Shown here in pieces: positions 51,059 to 60,574 of a stretch of 64,000 nt of DNA. The notes beneath the pieces were generated by a model that worked only from the letters and a program-made list of their open reading frames with translations, ran no database searches and had not been told where the DNA came from. The position numbers and the translations under genes are program-made. Source of the stretch: Sphingobium chlorophenolicum (GTDB taxonomy: Bacteria; Pseudomonadota; Alphaproteobacteria; Sphingomonadales; Sphingomonadaceae); the NCBI RefSeq assembly GCF_000722875.1, contig NZ_JFHR01000012.1, forward strand, positions 52,749-116,748, read 5' to 3'. Numbering within the stretch: the first letter of the stretch is position 1; every line of letters starts with the position of its first letter.

Positions 51059-52468
51059 ATGATCAGAAAGACGATCGCGCAGATCGCGCTGCTCGCCCTG
51101 TCGGCTCTCCCCGGTTCGGGGACGGCGCAGGATGTGGATGCCGTCCGTCCGGCCGAAACGGCGCAGGCGAGCGCCGAATGGCTGTCCCAGCCCGCCGACG
51201 GCGACAAGGCGCCCGGCGTCGGCGGACGCATCAACCAACGCTACCACGTCGGCCAGGCGAACGCCGTGCTGGCGTCCTTCGATCTCGTCTCGCGCCTGTC
51301 CGGCAGTCCGGCGGGCATCGCCGACGTGACGGCGGACGACGCGCTGTACGGCGCTTCGTCGCTCACCTTCACGCCATCGTCCACCGCAACCACGCAGGTG
51401 CGGCCCGCCGCCGCGCGCGCGCCGGTCGACGTGCGGGGCCAGATCATCCGCTGGTGGGTGAAGGGCGGGCAGGACGCCAACGCCCGCCTCGGCACTTTCA
51501 GCATTCGGCTCTATTCGGCTGGCTCCCCGTCCAGCCCCGGCGCCAATTATCATGTCTATGCCGCCGGCGGGGACGTGAAGACCGCCATGGGCAACGGCGA
51601 AACGCGGTGGATGTCGTTCAGCGCGTCGCCCGCCGCCTTCACGGCGGTGGGCACGGGCGCCGACCTTTCCGCGATCACCTTCGCGGTGGTCGACATGGCG
51701 GCCGCGTCCACCACCAGCCAGATGATCCTGCGCTTCGGCAATGTGGAGGTCGTTCCCAACGGCATCGCCAAGGCGAAATTCATTGTCGCCTTCGACGACA
51801 TGTATCCGCAGACGGTGCAATATGCGTCCCGCGTCATGGCCCGTTACGGCTTTCGCGCCATGCTTTATCCCAGCAGCCTGATCACGCTGGGGCAGGGGGG
51901 CAAGCTGACGGTGCCGATGGTGAAGAATCTGCACGACAATCTGGGCTGGCAGATTGCGAGCCAGGCCTGGTCCACGGAAAACAACGTCGGCGCGGGCGGC
52001 ATCGACCTGATGACCAACGACCAGCGCACGGCGGAAATGGCGAAGCTGCGCAACATGCAGAATGCGCTGGGCCTGACGGGCGGCGCGCATGGCAGCTATT
52101 TCAGCAATGTCGGCGTGGCGGACATGATCGCCTATCCCATGTTCCGTCAGCATTTCCGGTCGATGCGGGCCTATTATTTCGGGCCGGTCCCGCCGGAAAC
52201 CTTCCCCTGGGGCGATCCCATGCGGATCAAGGCGCAGGGCGCGGGGGAATTTCAATATAATAGCGACGCGGATTTATTCACCAACCGCTGGAAACCCTAT
52301 ATCGACAGCGCCATCGCGCAAAAAGGGGTCGCCTTCCTGGTGTTCCATGGCGGGCTGAATTCGGCGGGGGTAAGCTGGCAGAGCAGCTTCGATGCGATGA
52401 TGGCCTATCTGGACGCGCAGCGCGCCAATATCGACGTCGTCACCGTCGACGATCTGGAAATGCCCTGA
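51059..52468 (+). CDS. Exported polysaccharide deacetylase (NodB-like)
   Basis: The 469-residue product has a signal peptide (QIALLALSALPGSGTAQ), an N-terminal domain of beta-sandwich type (about residues 40-240), and a C-terminal NodB-like part: AKFIVAFDDMYPQTVQYASR with the FDD metal site, then YGFRAMLYPSSLI, and FLVFHGGLNSAG. Carbohydrate esterase 4 enzymes remove acetyl groups from polysaccharides. The motif differs from the standard TFDD, so the metal ligands need checking. It is co-translated with the small exported gene before it. Confidence 0.75.
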   Translation: MIRKTIAQIALLALSALPGSGTAQDVDAVRPAETAQASAEWLSQPADGDKAPGVGGRINQRYHVGQANAVLASFDLVSRLSGSPAGIADVTADDALYGASSLTFTPSSTATTQVRPAAARAPVDVRGQIIRWWVKGGQDANARLGTFSIRLYSAGSPSSPGANYHVYAAGGDVKTAMGNGETRWMSFSASPAAFTAVGTGADLSAITFAVVDMAAASTTSQMILRFGNVEVVPNGIAKAKFIVAFDDMYPQTVQYASRVMARYGFRAMLYPSSLITLGQGGKLTVPMVKNLHDNLGWQIASQAWSTENNVGAGGIDLMTNDQRTAEMAKLRNMQNALGLTGGAHGSYFSNVGVADMIAYPMFRQHFRSMRAYYFGPVPPETFPWGDPMRIKAQGAGEFQYNSDADLFTNRWKPYIDSAIAQKGVAFLVFHGGLNSAGVSWQSSFDAMMAYLDAQRANIDVVTVDDLEMP

Positions 52469-52518
52469 CGCGCCCGAATATGGTTAAATTTCTTGGTGTT
52501 CGGCCTCGTCCGAACTAA

Positions 52519-52558
52519 GAAGTCCCCCGCCGCCCGATGCAGGGCGGCGGGGGACTTC
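52519..52558 (+). promoter_or_regulatory. Perfect 17-bp hairpin at the ligase start codon
   Basis: GAAGTCCCCCGCCGCCC at 52519-52535 pairs perfectly with 52542-52558 around a 6-base loop; the ATG at 52559 follows at once. The right arm includes the only possible ribosome binding site (GGGGGA). No T-run follows on either side, so it is not a normal terminator. It could block translation, or the true start may lie upstream. Confidence 0.6.
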
Positions 52559-53884
52559 ATGACGAACAGATTGCCGCAGGCCGCGCTTATCATGCCGGTC
52601 ATCCTCTTTTGCGAAATGCTGGCCCTGGGTGCGGACGGCCCCTTTCTGGGCGCGGTTGCGGCGGTGGCGGAAATTGCCGGGGCGATGATCGTCCTCTGGC
52701 TGCTGCGTCCCAGCGTCGCTTTCTGGCGCGCCTTCTCCCTGCCCTTGCTGGCGGCGGCGGCGGCATGGGCCTGGCTCGCGTCGGCGATGATGCCGGGGCC
52801 TGACATGTTCGGGCGAAGCTGGGCCGCGCCCGACCTGTTGCCTTCCGCGCTTGCCCGCTTTCTTGGCGGCTGCGCTGTCCTGCTGGCGTCGGCGGCGGTC
52901 GGCTGGCGGCGGCGCGGCCTGCGCCTTTCGATCGATTGCTGGCTGCTGTTGGGCCTTATCCAACTGGCCGTCGCCTTGTTCCTGCGCCAGTCCGACCCCA
53001 ACAGCGTCTGGGGCGTCGACAAGGGTTTCCTGCGCGACCGCTTCACCGGCACCTTCGTCAACGCCAATGCGGCGGGCTGCCTTTACGCGGTGCTCGCTAC
53101 GCTGGCCCTGGGGCGCTGCATCATGTTGTGGCGCGGCCGGTTTGCCCCGGCGCCGCTGATCACCCAGATGGTCGCGCCGGTCGCGCTGCTGGGCGGCTTG
53201 GGCGCCTGCGCCATCACCGGATCGCGAACCGCTCTGGTCGCAGCGCTTGCGGCGCTGATCCTGCTGGCGATCCAGTTCGGCTGGACCGAATATCGCAACC
53301 GGGCGAAGGGGCATGCCGCGCTCGTCTTCGCCGGCACCGCCACGGCGATCCTGCTGATATTGGCGCTGGTGGGCGAAAGCACGGCCGAACGATTCAGGCA
53401 GGTCGACCAGGACGGCAGTTTGCGGGTGGAAATCTGGTCATTCTACTGGCGGCTGGCCCGATCCGCGCCATTGGGCCATGGGCCGGGCGGCCTGGAGGAC
53501 GCCGCCCTCCACGCCTATGCATCGGTGAACGAAGCCAATATGCTCTGGTTCGTGAACTCCGCGCATGACGTCTTCCTGTCGCTGCTGATCAACGGCGGCT
53601 GGCCCTATTTGCTGCTGCTGATCGCCCTGACCGCCGCCCTGCTGTTCCCGCTGCGCCGGCCGTCGGCCCGCGAACAGGGCGCGACACTGGCATCCGCCGT
53701 CGGCGCGCTCGCCATCATTCTCGTCTGCTCCAGCGTGGACATAGCGCTCGACATGCCGGGCATGGCGGCGCTGGGGGCGATGCTGCTGGGCCTGACATGG
53801 GGCGCCGCGGCCGGCGCCCACCACCGCAGTCAATCCCCGCTGCTGCTCAGCTTCGCTTCGACCAGCGGAGCCGCAGGGGTCTGA
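52559..53884 (+). CDS. O-antigen ligase-family protein
   Basis: The 441-residue inner-membrane protein has about 11 hydrophobic segments. The Wzy_C region shows FTGTFVNANAAGCLYAVLAT, ITGSRTALVAALAALI and the loop SVNEANMLWFVNSAHDVFLS with the conserved His. Its start is uncertain: ATG 52559 lies at the end of a perfect hairpin, while in-frame TTG/GTG codons at 52493-52496 would place that hairpin inside the gene. This is the third ligase/polymerase-like protein of the locus. Its 3' end overlaps the gene on the opposite strand by 55 bases. Confidence 0.78.
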   Translation: MTNRLPQAALIMPVILFCEMLALGADGPFLGAVAAVAEIAGAMIVLWLLRPSVAFWRAFSLPLLAAAAAWAWLASAMMPGPDMFGRSWAAPDLLPSALARFLGGCAVLLASAAVGWRRRGLRLSIDCWLLLGLIQLAVALFLRQSDPNSVWGVDKGFLRDRFTGTFVNANAAGCLYAVLATLALGRCIMLWRGRFAPAPLITQMVAPVALLGGLGACAITGSRTALVAALAALILLAIQFGWTEYRNRAKGHAALVFAGTATAILLILALVGESTAERFRQVDQDGSLRVEIWSFYWRLARSAPLGHGPGGLEDAALHAYASVNEANMLWFVNSAHDVFLSLLINGGWPYLLLLIALTAALLFPLRRPSAREQGATLASAVGALAIILVCSSVDIALDMPGMAALGAMLLGLTWGAAAGAHHRSQSPLLLSFASTSGAAGV

Positions 53885-54516
53885 GCCACCAGCCCGCGCG
53901 CATAATTATAGGTGCGGCTCGTGGCGCGGGCGAGCCACACCGTCTCGTCCACGACCCGCGACTGAGTCTCCGGGTCCAGCAGGCCCCAGACCGACACGGC
54001 ATAGCGGATGCGCCACGGCGCGCTGCCGCGCAGGAAGGGCGCGGCCGCATAGCTGCGGCGCAGCGCTTCCCGCGCCGAAGCCGCTTCCGCCCCGTCGCGC
54101 AGCATCGCCAGATAGGCGGCGCTGACCTCCGCCTCTCCCCAGGAAGGGCGCGCCGAAAGGGCATGATCCATGTCGGCCGTCGCCAGCCGCAGCAGCGTCG
54201 CCGCCTTGCCCGGTTCCTCCACCGCGGCATGGGCACGCATGATCCCGCGGAACAGTGCGCTGCGCGGCGGCAGTTCCGCTGACGGCCGGTTCGAATCCAC
54301 CGCCGCCTGGAACCCGGACAAGCCGCCCGCCTGCCGCGCCGAGGCGGCCTTCGCCGCCATCACGTCATATTCCACCGCCAGCATCCGCCCGGCGAAGGCC
54401 AGGCAAGCCGCCAGCACGACGAGCGCTGCCCCGTTCGCGATGGGGCTGCCGCGCCTTCCGCCCTTATTCGGAGTGGTAGTAATGCGAATATTTCCGCGAA
54501 TAATAGAGGGCGCCAT
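53830..54516 (-). CDS. Membrane-anchored protein of unknown function, EPS operon
   Basis: The 228-residue product (ATG 54516) has one membrane segment (GAALVVLAACLAFAGRMLAV) after a basic N-terminus, then a helical, repeat-like periplasmic part (LFRGIMRAHAAVEEPGKAAT and AREALRRSYAAAPFLRG), like TPR helices. The start is uncertain as it overlaps the Wzc C-terminus by 53 bases in another frame; GAGG lies just upstream. It is the last gene of the minus-strand export operon. It overlaps the convergent ligase gene by 55 bases. Confidence 0.6.
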   Translation of the reverse strand: MAPSIIRGNIRITTTPNKGGRRGSPIANGAALVVLAACLAFAGRMLAVEYDVMAAKAASARQAGGLSGFQAAVDSNRPSAELPPRSALFRGIMRAHAAVEEPGKAATLLRLATADMDHALSARPSWGEAEVSAAYLAMLRDGAEAASAREALRRSYAAAPFLRGSAPWRIRYAVSVWGLLDPETQSRVVDETVWLARATSRTYNYARGLVAQTPAAPLVEAKLSSSGD

Positions 54517-56623
54517 AGGCCTCTTCCCCCGCATCGACCATGGAGAAGATGGCCCCGGCCAGCCGCGCATCGTCACTCGTCAGCCATGACAGCGACGTCT
54601 TCACCGCATTGGCGGGCGTGTCGCCCCATTTGACGACCAGCACCACCGCGTCGGCCAGCAGCGCCACGGTCCGGGCATCCGCCAGTCCCAGCAGCGGGGG
54701 CGTGTCGATGATGATCCGGTCGTAGATGCGCGATTGCGCGTCGATCAGGTCGCGCATCTTCCTGCCGCTGAACAGATCCTCCGCCACGAAGGATGTCGAG
54801 GCGACCGGCAATATGTCCAGCCCGGCCACCGCGTCCTGGACGATGGCGTCCTCCGCGCGCAGGTCGCCGGTCAGGATTTCGACCAGCCCCCGGTCGACGT
54901 CGATCCCCGCCGCCTCGCGCAGACCGGCGCGGCGCAGGTCGGTGTCGATCAGCAGCACCTTCTCGCCCGCCATGGCGCATATGCGGGCCAGGGTCAGCGA
55001 ACTGCTCGTCTTGCCTTCGTCCGGCAGGCTGGAAACGATGGTGATGACCCGCATATCGGCGCCGTCCCGGCCCAGCAGGGACCGGCGCAGCACGCGATAG
55101 GATTCCGCATAGGAACTCATCGCCTTGTTGATCAGGGTCGCGGGCGCCGAACAGGGCCGTCCGTCCGCATCGCGCAGCTTGCCCGTGTCGATGCGCGGTA
55201 TGCTGGCCAGCACCGGCACGCCCAGCCGTTCGAGGTCGGCGACGCTGTACAGGCCCTTGGCCAATATCTCGCGCATCAGCACGACCCCGCTGCCCGCGGC
55301 GACGGCGCCGATGAATGCCAGCGCCAACAGCAGCTTGCGATTGGGGGAGGTCGGCTTCGCGGGCGGTACCGCCGTTTCGATGACCTGCGCCTGGGTCAGC
55401 GCGCTGCGCGCCACCTGGCTCATGCCCTGCGCCTGTTCGGCCAGCTTGTTATAGGCGGAATGGGCGGCGTCGGCCTGGCGCTGATAGGTGTCGGCCATGA
55501 CGCTGGCCCGCGTATCCGTCGACTGCTGGCTGCGCAGGCGGCCCATGTCCGACCGCAGGCTGGCCGCCCTGGCGTTGGCCGCGCTGGCTTCGCTGACCAG
55601 GCCGCCGATGATGCGGTCGGCCTCATCCTTGATCTGGGCGTCCAGCGCCCGCAACTGCTCGATGACCTTGACGGATTCGGGATGCTTGGGGCCATAGCGG
55701 GACAGGACCTCGCCCTGCCGCTGGATCAGTTGGGCGCGCTGCGACCGCAGGTCGGCGATGACCTGGGAATTGAGCACGGCCGACACCGCGTCCAGCCCGC
55801 CCGAAGCCACCTGCGCCCGTGCGGCGGCCAGTTTCGCGCTTGCGGCGGCCGCTTCGGACTGCGCGGTCGCCAGTTGGGATGCGAGCGGCGCGATCTGCTG
55901 GTCGGTGACGCTGGTGTCGCCGCCGCTGACGATGCCGGCGGTGGCGCGATATTGGGCCAGCCGGGCGTCGGCCTGCACCGCCTGATCGTTCAGCGTCGCC
56001 AGCCTTTGGTCAAGATAGCTGGTTTCGCGCGACGCCGTGCCCGTGCGCCGCCCCACGCTGTAGGCGATATATTGGGTGGCGAAGGCGTTGGCGATCGCCG
56101 CCGCCGCCGCCGGTTCCCTGGCGGTATAGCCGACATTGACGATATAGGTCATCTTGTCGCGGGCGGTTTCCAGATTGCCCAGCAGCCTGTCGGCCAGCGC
56201 GGTTTCGAACTCGTCGCGCTCATGCGCCGTCGGCCGGGCGGGCAGGGGATCCAGCCCCTTGACGAATTCCGGATTGCTGTCCAGCCGGAGTTCGCGGACC
56301 ACGCCCTTGGCGATATCGCGGGACCGCATGACATTGACTTCGGTGTCGAAGATATTCTGGTCCGGCCGCTCGTTTCCGCTCATCTGCCCCAGGGCCGCGT
56401 TGGCCGAAGGATCGATCTTGACCCGCGCCGTCGCCGAATATTTCCACGGCATCATCAGGATCAGCGCGGCGGCGACTGTGAAGGCGACCGTCGACACGAT
56501 GGCGAATGTGCGCCAGCGCCGCCGGAACATGCCGATGACTGCCGTATTGAGCGAGGATATTATCCCCGAAGCGGAAGCCTGGGCGGTGATGTCCGCGTGG
56601 GATGCGCCGGTCTGGTCCAACAT
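54464..56623 (-). CDS. Polysaccharide co-polymerase / BY-kinase (Wzc-type)
   Basis: The 719-residue protein sets chain length and drives export. It has an N-terminal Wzz domain with TM1 at about 38-58, a long coiled-coil periplasmic region (about 200-400), TM2 at about 430-450 and a bacterial tyrosine kinase domain: Walker A SSLPDEGKTSSS (531), Walker A' LLIDTDLRR (about 557), Walker B RIIIDTPPLLG (636) and a C-terminal Tyr cluster (Y703, Y707, Y708, Y712, Y715, Y716). The kinase is fused to Wzz as in Wzc. It follows the beta-barrel gene by 18 bases. Confidence 0.93.
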   Translation of the reverse strand: MLDQTGASHADITAQASASGIISSLNTAVIGMFRRRWRTFAIVSTVAFTVAAALILMMPWKYSATARVKIDPSANAALGQMSGNERPDQNIFDTEVNVMRSRDIAKGVVRELRLDSNPEFVKGLDPLPARPTAHERDEFETALADRLLGNLETARDKMTYIVNVGYTAREPAAAAAIANAFATQYIAYSVGRRTGTASRETSYLDQRLATLNDQAVQADARLAQYRATAGIVSGGDTSVTDQQIAPLASQLATAQSEAAAASAKLAAARAQVASGGLDAVSAVLNSQVIADLRSQRAQLIQRQGEVLSRYGPKHPESVKVIEQLRALDAQIKDEADRIIGGLVSEASAANARAASLRSDMGRLRSQQSTDTRASVMADTYQRQADAAHSAYNKLAEQAQGMSQVARSALTQAQVIETAVPPAKPTSPNRKLLLALAFIGAVAAGSGVVLMREILAKGLYSVADLERLGVPVLASIPRIDTGKLRDADGRPCSAPATLINKAMSSYAESYRVLRRSLLGRDGADMRVITIVSSLPDEGKTSSSLTLARICAMAGEKVLLIDTDLRRAGLREAAGIDVDRGLVEILTGDLRAEDAIVQDAVAGLDILPVASTSFVAEDLFSGRKMRDLIDAQSRIYDRIIIDTPPLLGLADARTVALLADAVVLVVKWGDTPANAVKTSLSWLTSDDARLAGAIFSMVDAGEEAYGALYYSRKYSHYYHSE

Positions 56624-56641
56624 TCTGACTGCCCTATCGGG

Positions 56642-57928
56642 TTAGGGGTGCACCGAAATGCCGGCAAGCAGCCGGAATTCGGAAAGGGTGGTGCCGTTGC
56701 CGGCGGCGAAGTCGTTCTTGCGCCGGGCATAGGACAGGTCCAGCTTCGCGCTGAACATGCGGTTGGTCAGATAGGTCGCGCCGCCTGACAGGCGCGTGAC
56801 CCTGGCCTTGCCGTCAAATCCGAAAAACTTGTCTTCCGACAGCGATGCGGTGGCGTTCAACAACAGGTTGCGCAGCAGTTCATGATCGGCCCGGACCGCG
56901 CCCATGGTGGTGAAGAAGCCGCTGCCGGTGGCCGACGCATCCTGTATGTCCCGCGAACCCGACAGGGTGATCGTCGTCAGCCCGGACAGGAAATATTCGA
57001 TCCTGCCGTCGAAGGAAAAGCCCTTCACATCCTGATAGAGGGCGGAATCGAACTTGCGGTCGATATAGCCCGCGCCGAACGTGCCCCGAACCAGCGCCGC
57101 TATGTCCAGCGTGATGCCGCCCAGCAGCCGATATTCCGTGGAATCGCGATTGGCGACGCCCGGCGCCAGCACCCGGTCATATTTCGTGTCGGTGTAGGTC
57201 AACTGGGCGAAAACGCCGGTGTCGGGCGTCACCCCATATTCAAGCTGCACCGCGCCGCTGGCGATCCTGCGGTCGCGATTTTCCTGCGAAAGGATCGCGC
57301 CCGCCAGCGTGTCGACGGAATGGAAGTCGTAATCCGCATAGGCGCCCGCAGCGACGACCCTGAACCGGGCGAAGCGGGCATCCGTCAGGAACCGCGCCTG
57401 GCTGCGCTGATAGGGGGTGGGGCTGCGCACGTCGGTGACGGCGGCGCCGGAAAATTGCGATTCGAACAGCCGCGCCGTGTCGACGCCCAGATTGAGCGTC
57501 AGGTTGCTACCCGCGTCATAGCGGCCGCGCGCCGCGACCTGCCAGCCGTTCTGGTTGCGCGGCGTCTCCGTCGCATAGCGGATCAGATTGCCGCTGCCCT
57601 CGACCTGCAGGCTGTTGCGGGACCAGTTGGACCGGGCCAGGACGCGGGGCGTGGCGCTGACGAAGAAATCGCCCTGCCTGTCGTCCGGCGTCTGGTACAC
57701 ATTGTCCGAATAGCCGGGCTGGACGTCCAGCGACGGGAAAATGGTGAAGCCGCCCGCGGGCAGGCCGACCGGGTTGGTTTCCGGCCGCGCCCGTTCCGTC
57801 ACGCTCACATTCCGGCCCCGGTCATATATGATCGGGACGACCGTATCGATCGTCGACTGCGCCATGGCGATGGCGGGGAAAATGGTCGCGCCGATGGCAG
57901 CGATGGGCGAGCAGAAGCGGAAGGTCAT
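56642..57928 (-). CDS. Outer-membrane beta-barrel protein of the EPS system
   Basis: The 428-residue product has a signal peptide (FCSPIAAIGATIFPAIAMAQ) and alternating strands typical of barrels, such as GGFTIFPSLDVQPGYSDNVY and LTTITLSGSRDIQDASATGS, ending with the C-terminal strand LLAGISVHP. It resembles the BBP2/EpsL-like barrels found next to Wzc genes in exopolysaccharide operons. It may form or support the outer-membrane exit channel. It lies 18 bases before wzc and 62 bases after the small exported gene. Confidence 0.8.
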   Translation of the reverse strand: MTFRFCSPIAAIGATIFPAIAMAQSTIDTVVPIIYDRGRNVSVTERARPETNPVGLPAGGFTIFPSLDVQPGYSDNVYQTPDDRQGDFFVSATPRVLARSNWSRNSLQVEGSGNLIRYATETPRNQNGWQVAARGRYDAGSNLTLNLGVDTARLFESQFSGAAVTDVRSPTPYQRSQARFLTDARFARFRVVAAGAYADYDFHSVDTLAGAILSQENRDRRIASGAVQLEYGVTPDTGVFAQLTYTDTKYDRVLAPGVANRDSTEYRLLGGITLDIAALVRGTFGAGYIDRKFDSALYQDVKGFSFDGRIEYFLSGLTTITLSGSRDIQDASATGSGFFTTMGAVRADHELLRNLLLNATASLSEDKFFGFDGKARVTRLSGGATYLTNRMFSAKLDLSYARRKNDFAAGNGTTLSEFRLLAGISVHP

Positions 57929-57990
57929 GATCGGCCTTTTCGAATTCGATCATCGATGGACGGGATGACGGCAGACGGGCTGCGACGTTG

Positions 57991-58440
57991 TCAGTTCTGC
58001 GGCGTGTAGCTCGCGCCCGTGCCGCCGCCGCCGACATTGGGGCCAGCCGCCAGCGACGCTCCGCCGCCCGACAAAATACCCCCGGTGCCCGCCAGTCCGC
58101 GCCGCAGCGAAGCGATGACCGATGCGACGGCGGTCTCAACCTTGCGCGGCTTGTTCTTGCGCGCCGCGATGAATTCCAGCGCGGCCAGATTGACGTTCAT
58201 CGGCTGCTGCTGCTGGTCGATGGCGAAGGTGACGGCGGCCTCCACATCCTGCGCGGTGGCGGTGCCGGGCAGGGCGGCCACGGCGGCGTCGATGCTGGCG
58301 ATCAGCTTCTCCACGGCGGCGGGGTCCGGTTCGGCCGCCGGGGCGGAAGCCGTCTGCCCGTGCACCGGCATGGCGGCCAGCGACGCCGAAACGACGGAAA
58401 GCAACGCGGCGACCGCTGCGCCTTTTTTCTGGACAGGCAT
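57991..58440 (-). CDS. Small exported protein of the EPS export operon
   Basis: The 149-residue product starts MPVQKKGAAVAALLSVVSAS and has a signal peptide with cleavage near VHG-QT. The mature part is helical and Ala-rich (VEKLIASIDAAVAALPGTAT), ending in a Gly-rich tail (GGGASLAAGPNVGGGGTGAS). A GGGGGAAA ribosome binding site marks the ATG. No family recognised. It lies between the OPX gene and the barrel gene, so a periplasmic role in export is likely. Confidence 0.65.
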   Translation of the reverse strand: MPVQKKGAAVAALLSVVSASLAAMPVHGQTASAPAAEPDPAAVEKLIASIDAAVAALPGTATAQDVEAAVTFAIDQQQQPMNVNLAALEFIAARKNKPRKVETAVASVIASLRRGLAGTGGILSGGGASLAAGPNVGGGGTGASYTPQN

Positions 58441-58603
58441 GAAATATTTCCCCCTTCGAAATTCAGGGCATTTCCGGGTCGCCAATGGTCGGCGGCCCCG
58501 AAAATGCGTCACCCAAAATAAAAGAGCGTTTCCACGCAAGGCGGAAACCCTCAACCTCCCCCATGAACCACTTCATGATATCGCCGGTCGATAGCCGACA
58601 ACT

Positions 58604-59188
58604 TCAAAAGAAACGTTCGCCGATCCGGACCGTGTCCCCTGGAAAGACCTGAAGGTCCGGCGTCAGCTTGATTTCCTTCTCGACGACTTCGCCGAAGCGC
58701 TTGATGTAGATTTTTCGCTTGTTGGCGCGATAGGTGAAACCTTCGGCGCGGGCGACCGCGTTGAATATGGTCAGCCCGTTGGAATAGGAATATTCGCCGG
58801 GCTTGGACACTTCGCCCAGAATATAGAAGGGGCGATAGCTCAGCACGTCCAGGCTGACGCGGGGTTCCCGCAGATAGCCGTCGGCCAGCTTCGCCTCGAT
58901 ATCTCTGGTAATTTCCCTGGGGCTGCGGCCGATGGCCTTGACCTCGCCGATCAGCGGCAGCGACAGGGTGCCGCCGTCGCCGACGATGAACTCGCCCGAC
59001 AGCGTCTCTTCATTGAAGACGATGATCCTGACCTTGTCGGCGACGCCCAGCTTGTAATCGGTCAGCGTCGATGCCGCCGCATCGGCCGTCGCGGCCGCCG
59101 GTTCCACGGCGGCCCCTTCCGGCGCCGCCGCCTGCGCGAAAGACGGTAAAGCGCAGGCGATCATGCAGGCAATAAAAAACTTCGACAT
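58604..59188 (-). CDS. Polysaccharide export protein (OPX, Wza/GumB-like)
   Basis: The 194-residue product starts MSKFFIACMIACALPSFAQA with a signal peptide. The Poly_export domain reads YKLGVADKVRIIVFNEETLS and GDGGTLSLPLIGEVKAIGRS, and one SLBB domain follows (PFYILGEVSKPGEYSYSNGL). It is short, with a single SLBB, as in GumB, and no lipobox is visible. OPX proteins form the outer-membrane or periplasmic conduit for Wzy-dependent polysaccharides. It opens the minus-strand export operon. Confidence 0.9.
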   Translation of the reverse strand: MSKFFIACMIACALPSFAQAAAPEGAAVEPAAATADAAASTLTDYKLGVADKVRIIVFNEETLSGEFIVGDGGTLSLPLIGEVKAIGRSPREITRDIEAKLADGYLREPRVSLDVLSYRPFYILGEVSKPGEYSYSNGLTIFNAVARAEGFTYRANKRKIYIKRFGEVVEKEIKLTPDLQVFPGDTVRIGERFF

Positions 59189-59299
59189 ATATCTTCGGAT
59201 ACACAAACCGCCGCCCGGTCGCAATTAAAATGCTTGAAAATCGGTAAGAAGGTTCAAGAAGCTTTAATCTCTGCACTGGAAAATGGTTAATTCCGACGG

Positions 59300-60574
59300 T
59301 CAGGCGCGCTCGATTTCCGTCCGCTCCGGCCATTCATATTTGGAAGACGCATCCGCATGGCCCAGCGATTCGGCGAAGCGGACCCTCAGCTTCGCGGCTT
59401 CCCGCTGCGCATCATGCTCTTCGCGCACGATCCGCCGTCCTTCCTCGCCCATCGCGGCCAGCGCAGCCGGGGGCGTGTCGGCGCAATCCCGCATCGCCCG
59501 CGCGATGGCGTCGACCGATCCCGGCGTGAAGAGCCAGCCGGTGCGGCCGTTGACGACCAGATCGGCCAGCGCGCCGACATTGGTGGCCAGCACAGGGCGA
59601 CCGAGGGCGAACGCCTCCATCACGACGATCGGCAACCCTTCCGCGAAACTCGCCATCACCAGCGCGCGGGCGGTTGCGATATGGCTCCTGACCTGGCTTT
59701 CGTCGGCCCAGCCGGTGATCTTCACCGCCTCGTTCAGCCCCAGCCGCGTCATCGCCGCCTCGATCCGCCCGCGCATCTCGCCATCGCCGACCAGGGTCAG
59801 CGTGGCGGGAACGCCGCCGTCACGCACCTGGGCCAGCGCCTCCAGCATGAGCAGATGCCCCTTCTCGCCGCTCAGCCGTCCGACGCTGACGAAATGCGGG
59901 GCCGCTACCGGGGCCGTCGGTTCGACATCCAGAAATTCGCGGGACAGGCCGCAATGCACGACGCTGATCTTGTTCCAATATTGCGGATCGCACCAGCGAT
60001 AGAGCTGGCTGGCGCAAAAATGCGTGATGGCGATCACGAAGGCGGCCTTTTCGATCTTCGTCCCCAGATGCAGGCCGATGGGCCGGTCGAACTCGCCCGA
60101 TCCATGCACGGTGACGCTGTAGGGGATGCCGGCCAGGGTCGCGGCCACCATGGCGACTTCGGCGGCGTTCGTGCCGAAATGGGCATGCAATTGCCGCACG
60201 CCTGCCGCCGCTGCCTGCCGCGCCAGCAACGCCGCCTCCAGAAAGGCGATCAGGTGCAGCGGGATCGACCGATCGGTCTTGGGCATCATCCGCATGGTCA
60301 GCCGCAGCCCCTTCAGCCACCGCACCGGATGGGCAATCAGCAGAATCAGCGCCGCGACCAGCAGCGGCAAGGGGCCGCGTTGCAGGATATAGCGTGTCCG
60401 GTCCCGTTCCGACGCGTCGGCGGGATCGGCGATGTCAGCGTCCCATCCCCTCAATGCCCAGCGTTCGACGGTCACGCCTGCCGCCTCCAGAGCCAGTATT
60501 TCCCGCCGGATGAAGGTGTGGCTGACCTTTGGATATTGGTTGGTGAAATATCCGATGATCATCTGTTGTCCCAT
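59300..60574 (-). CDS. Glycosyltransferase family 4 (WcaL-like)
   Basis: The 424-residue GT-B enzyme starts MGQQMIIGYFTNQYPKVSHT, the typical front of colanic-acid-type GT4 enzymes (WcaL group), with HAHFGTNAAEVAMVAATLAG, VTVHGSGEFDR and the donor region FVSVGRLSGEKGHLLMLEAL and SFAEGLPIVVMEAFALGRPV. A hydrophobic segment (LLVAALILLIAHPV) is near residue 75-90. Earlier in-frame starts to 60706 are not supported. It precedes the OPX gene by 111 bases and may be co-transcribed. Confidence 0.85.
   Translation of the reverse strand: MGQQMIIGYFTNQYPKVSHTFIRREILALEAAGVTVERWALRGWDADIADPADASERDRTRYILQRGPLPLLVAALILLIAHPVRWLKGLRLTMRMMPKTDRSIPLHLIAFLEAALLARQAAAAGVRQLHAHFGTNAAEVAMVAATLAGIPYSVTVHGSGEFDRPIGLHLGTKIEKAAFVIAITHFCASQLYRWCDPQYWNKISVVHCGLSREFLDVEPTAPVAAPHFVSVGRLSGEKGHLLMLEALAQVRDGGVPATLTLVGDGEMRGRIEAAMTRLGLNEAVKITGWADESQVRSHIATARALVMASFAEGLPIVVMEAFALGRPVLATNVGALADLVVNGRTGWLFTPGSVDAIARAMRDCADTPPAALAAMGEEGRRIVREEHDAQREAAKLRVRFAESLGHADASSKYEWPERTEIERA

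Noticed and set aside
54734..56788. Open frame of 684 codons on the plus strand
   Set aside because: Antisense to the Wzc-type gene, which has Walker motifs and a Tyr tail.
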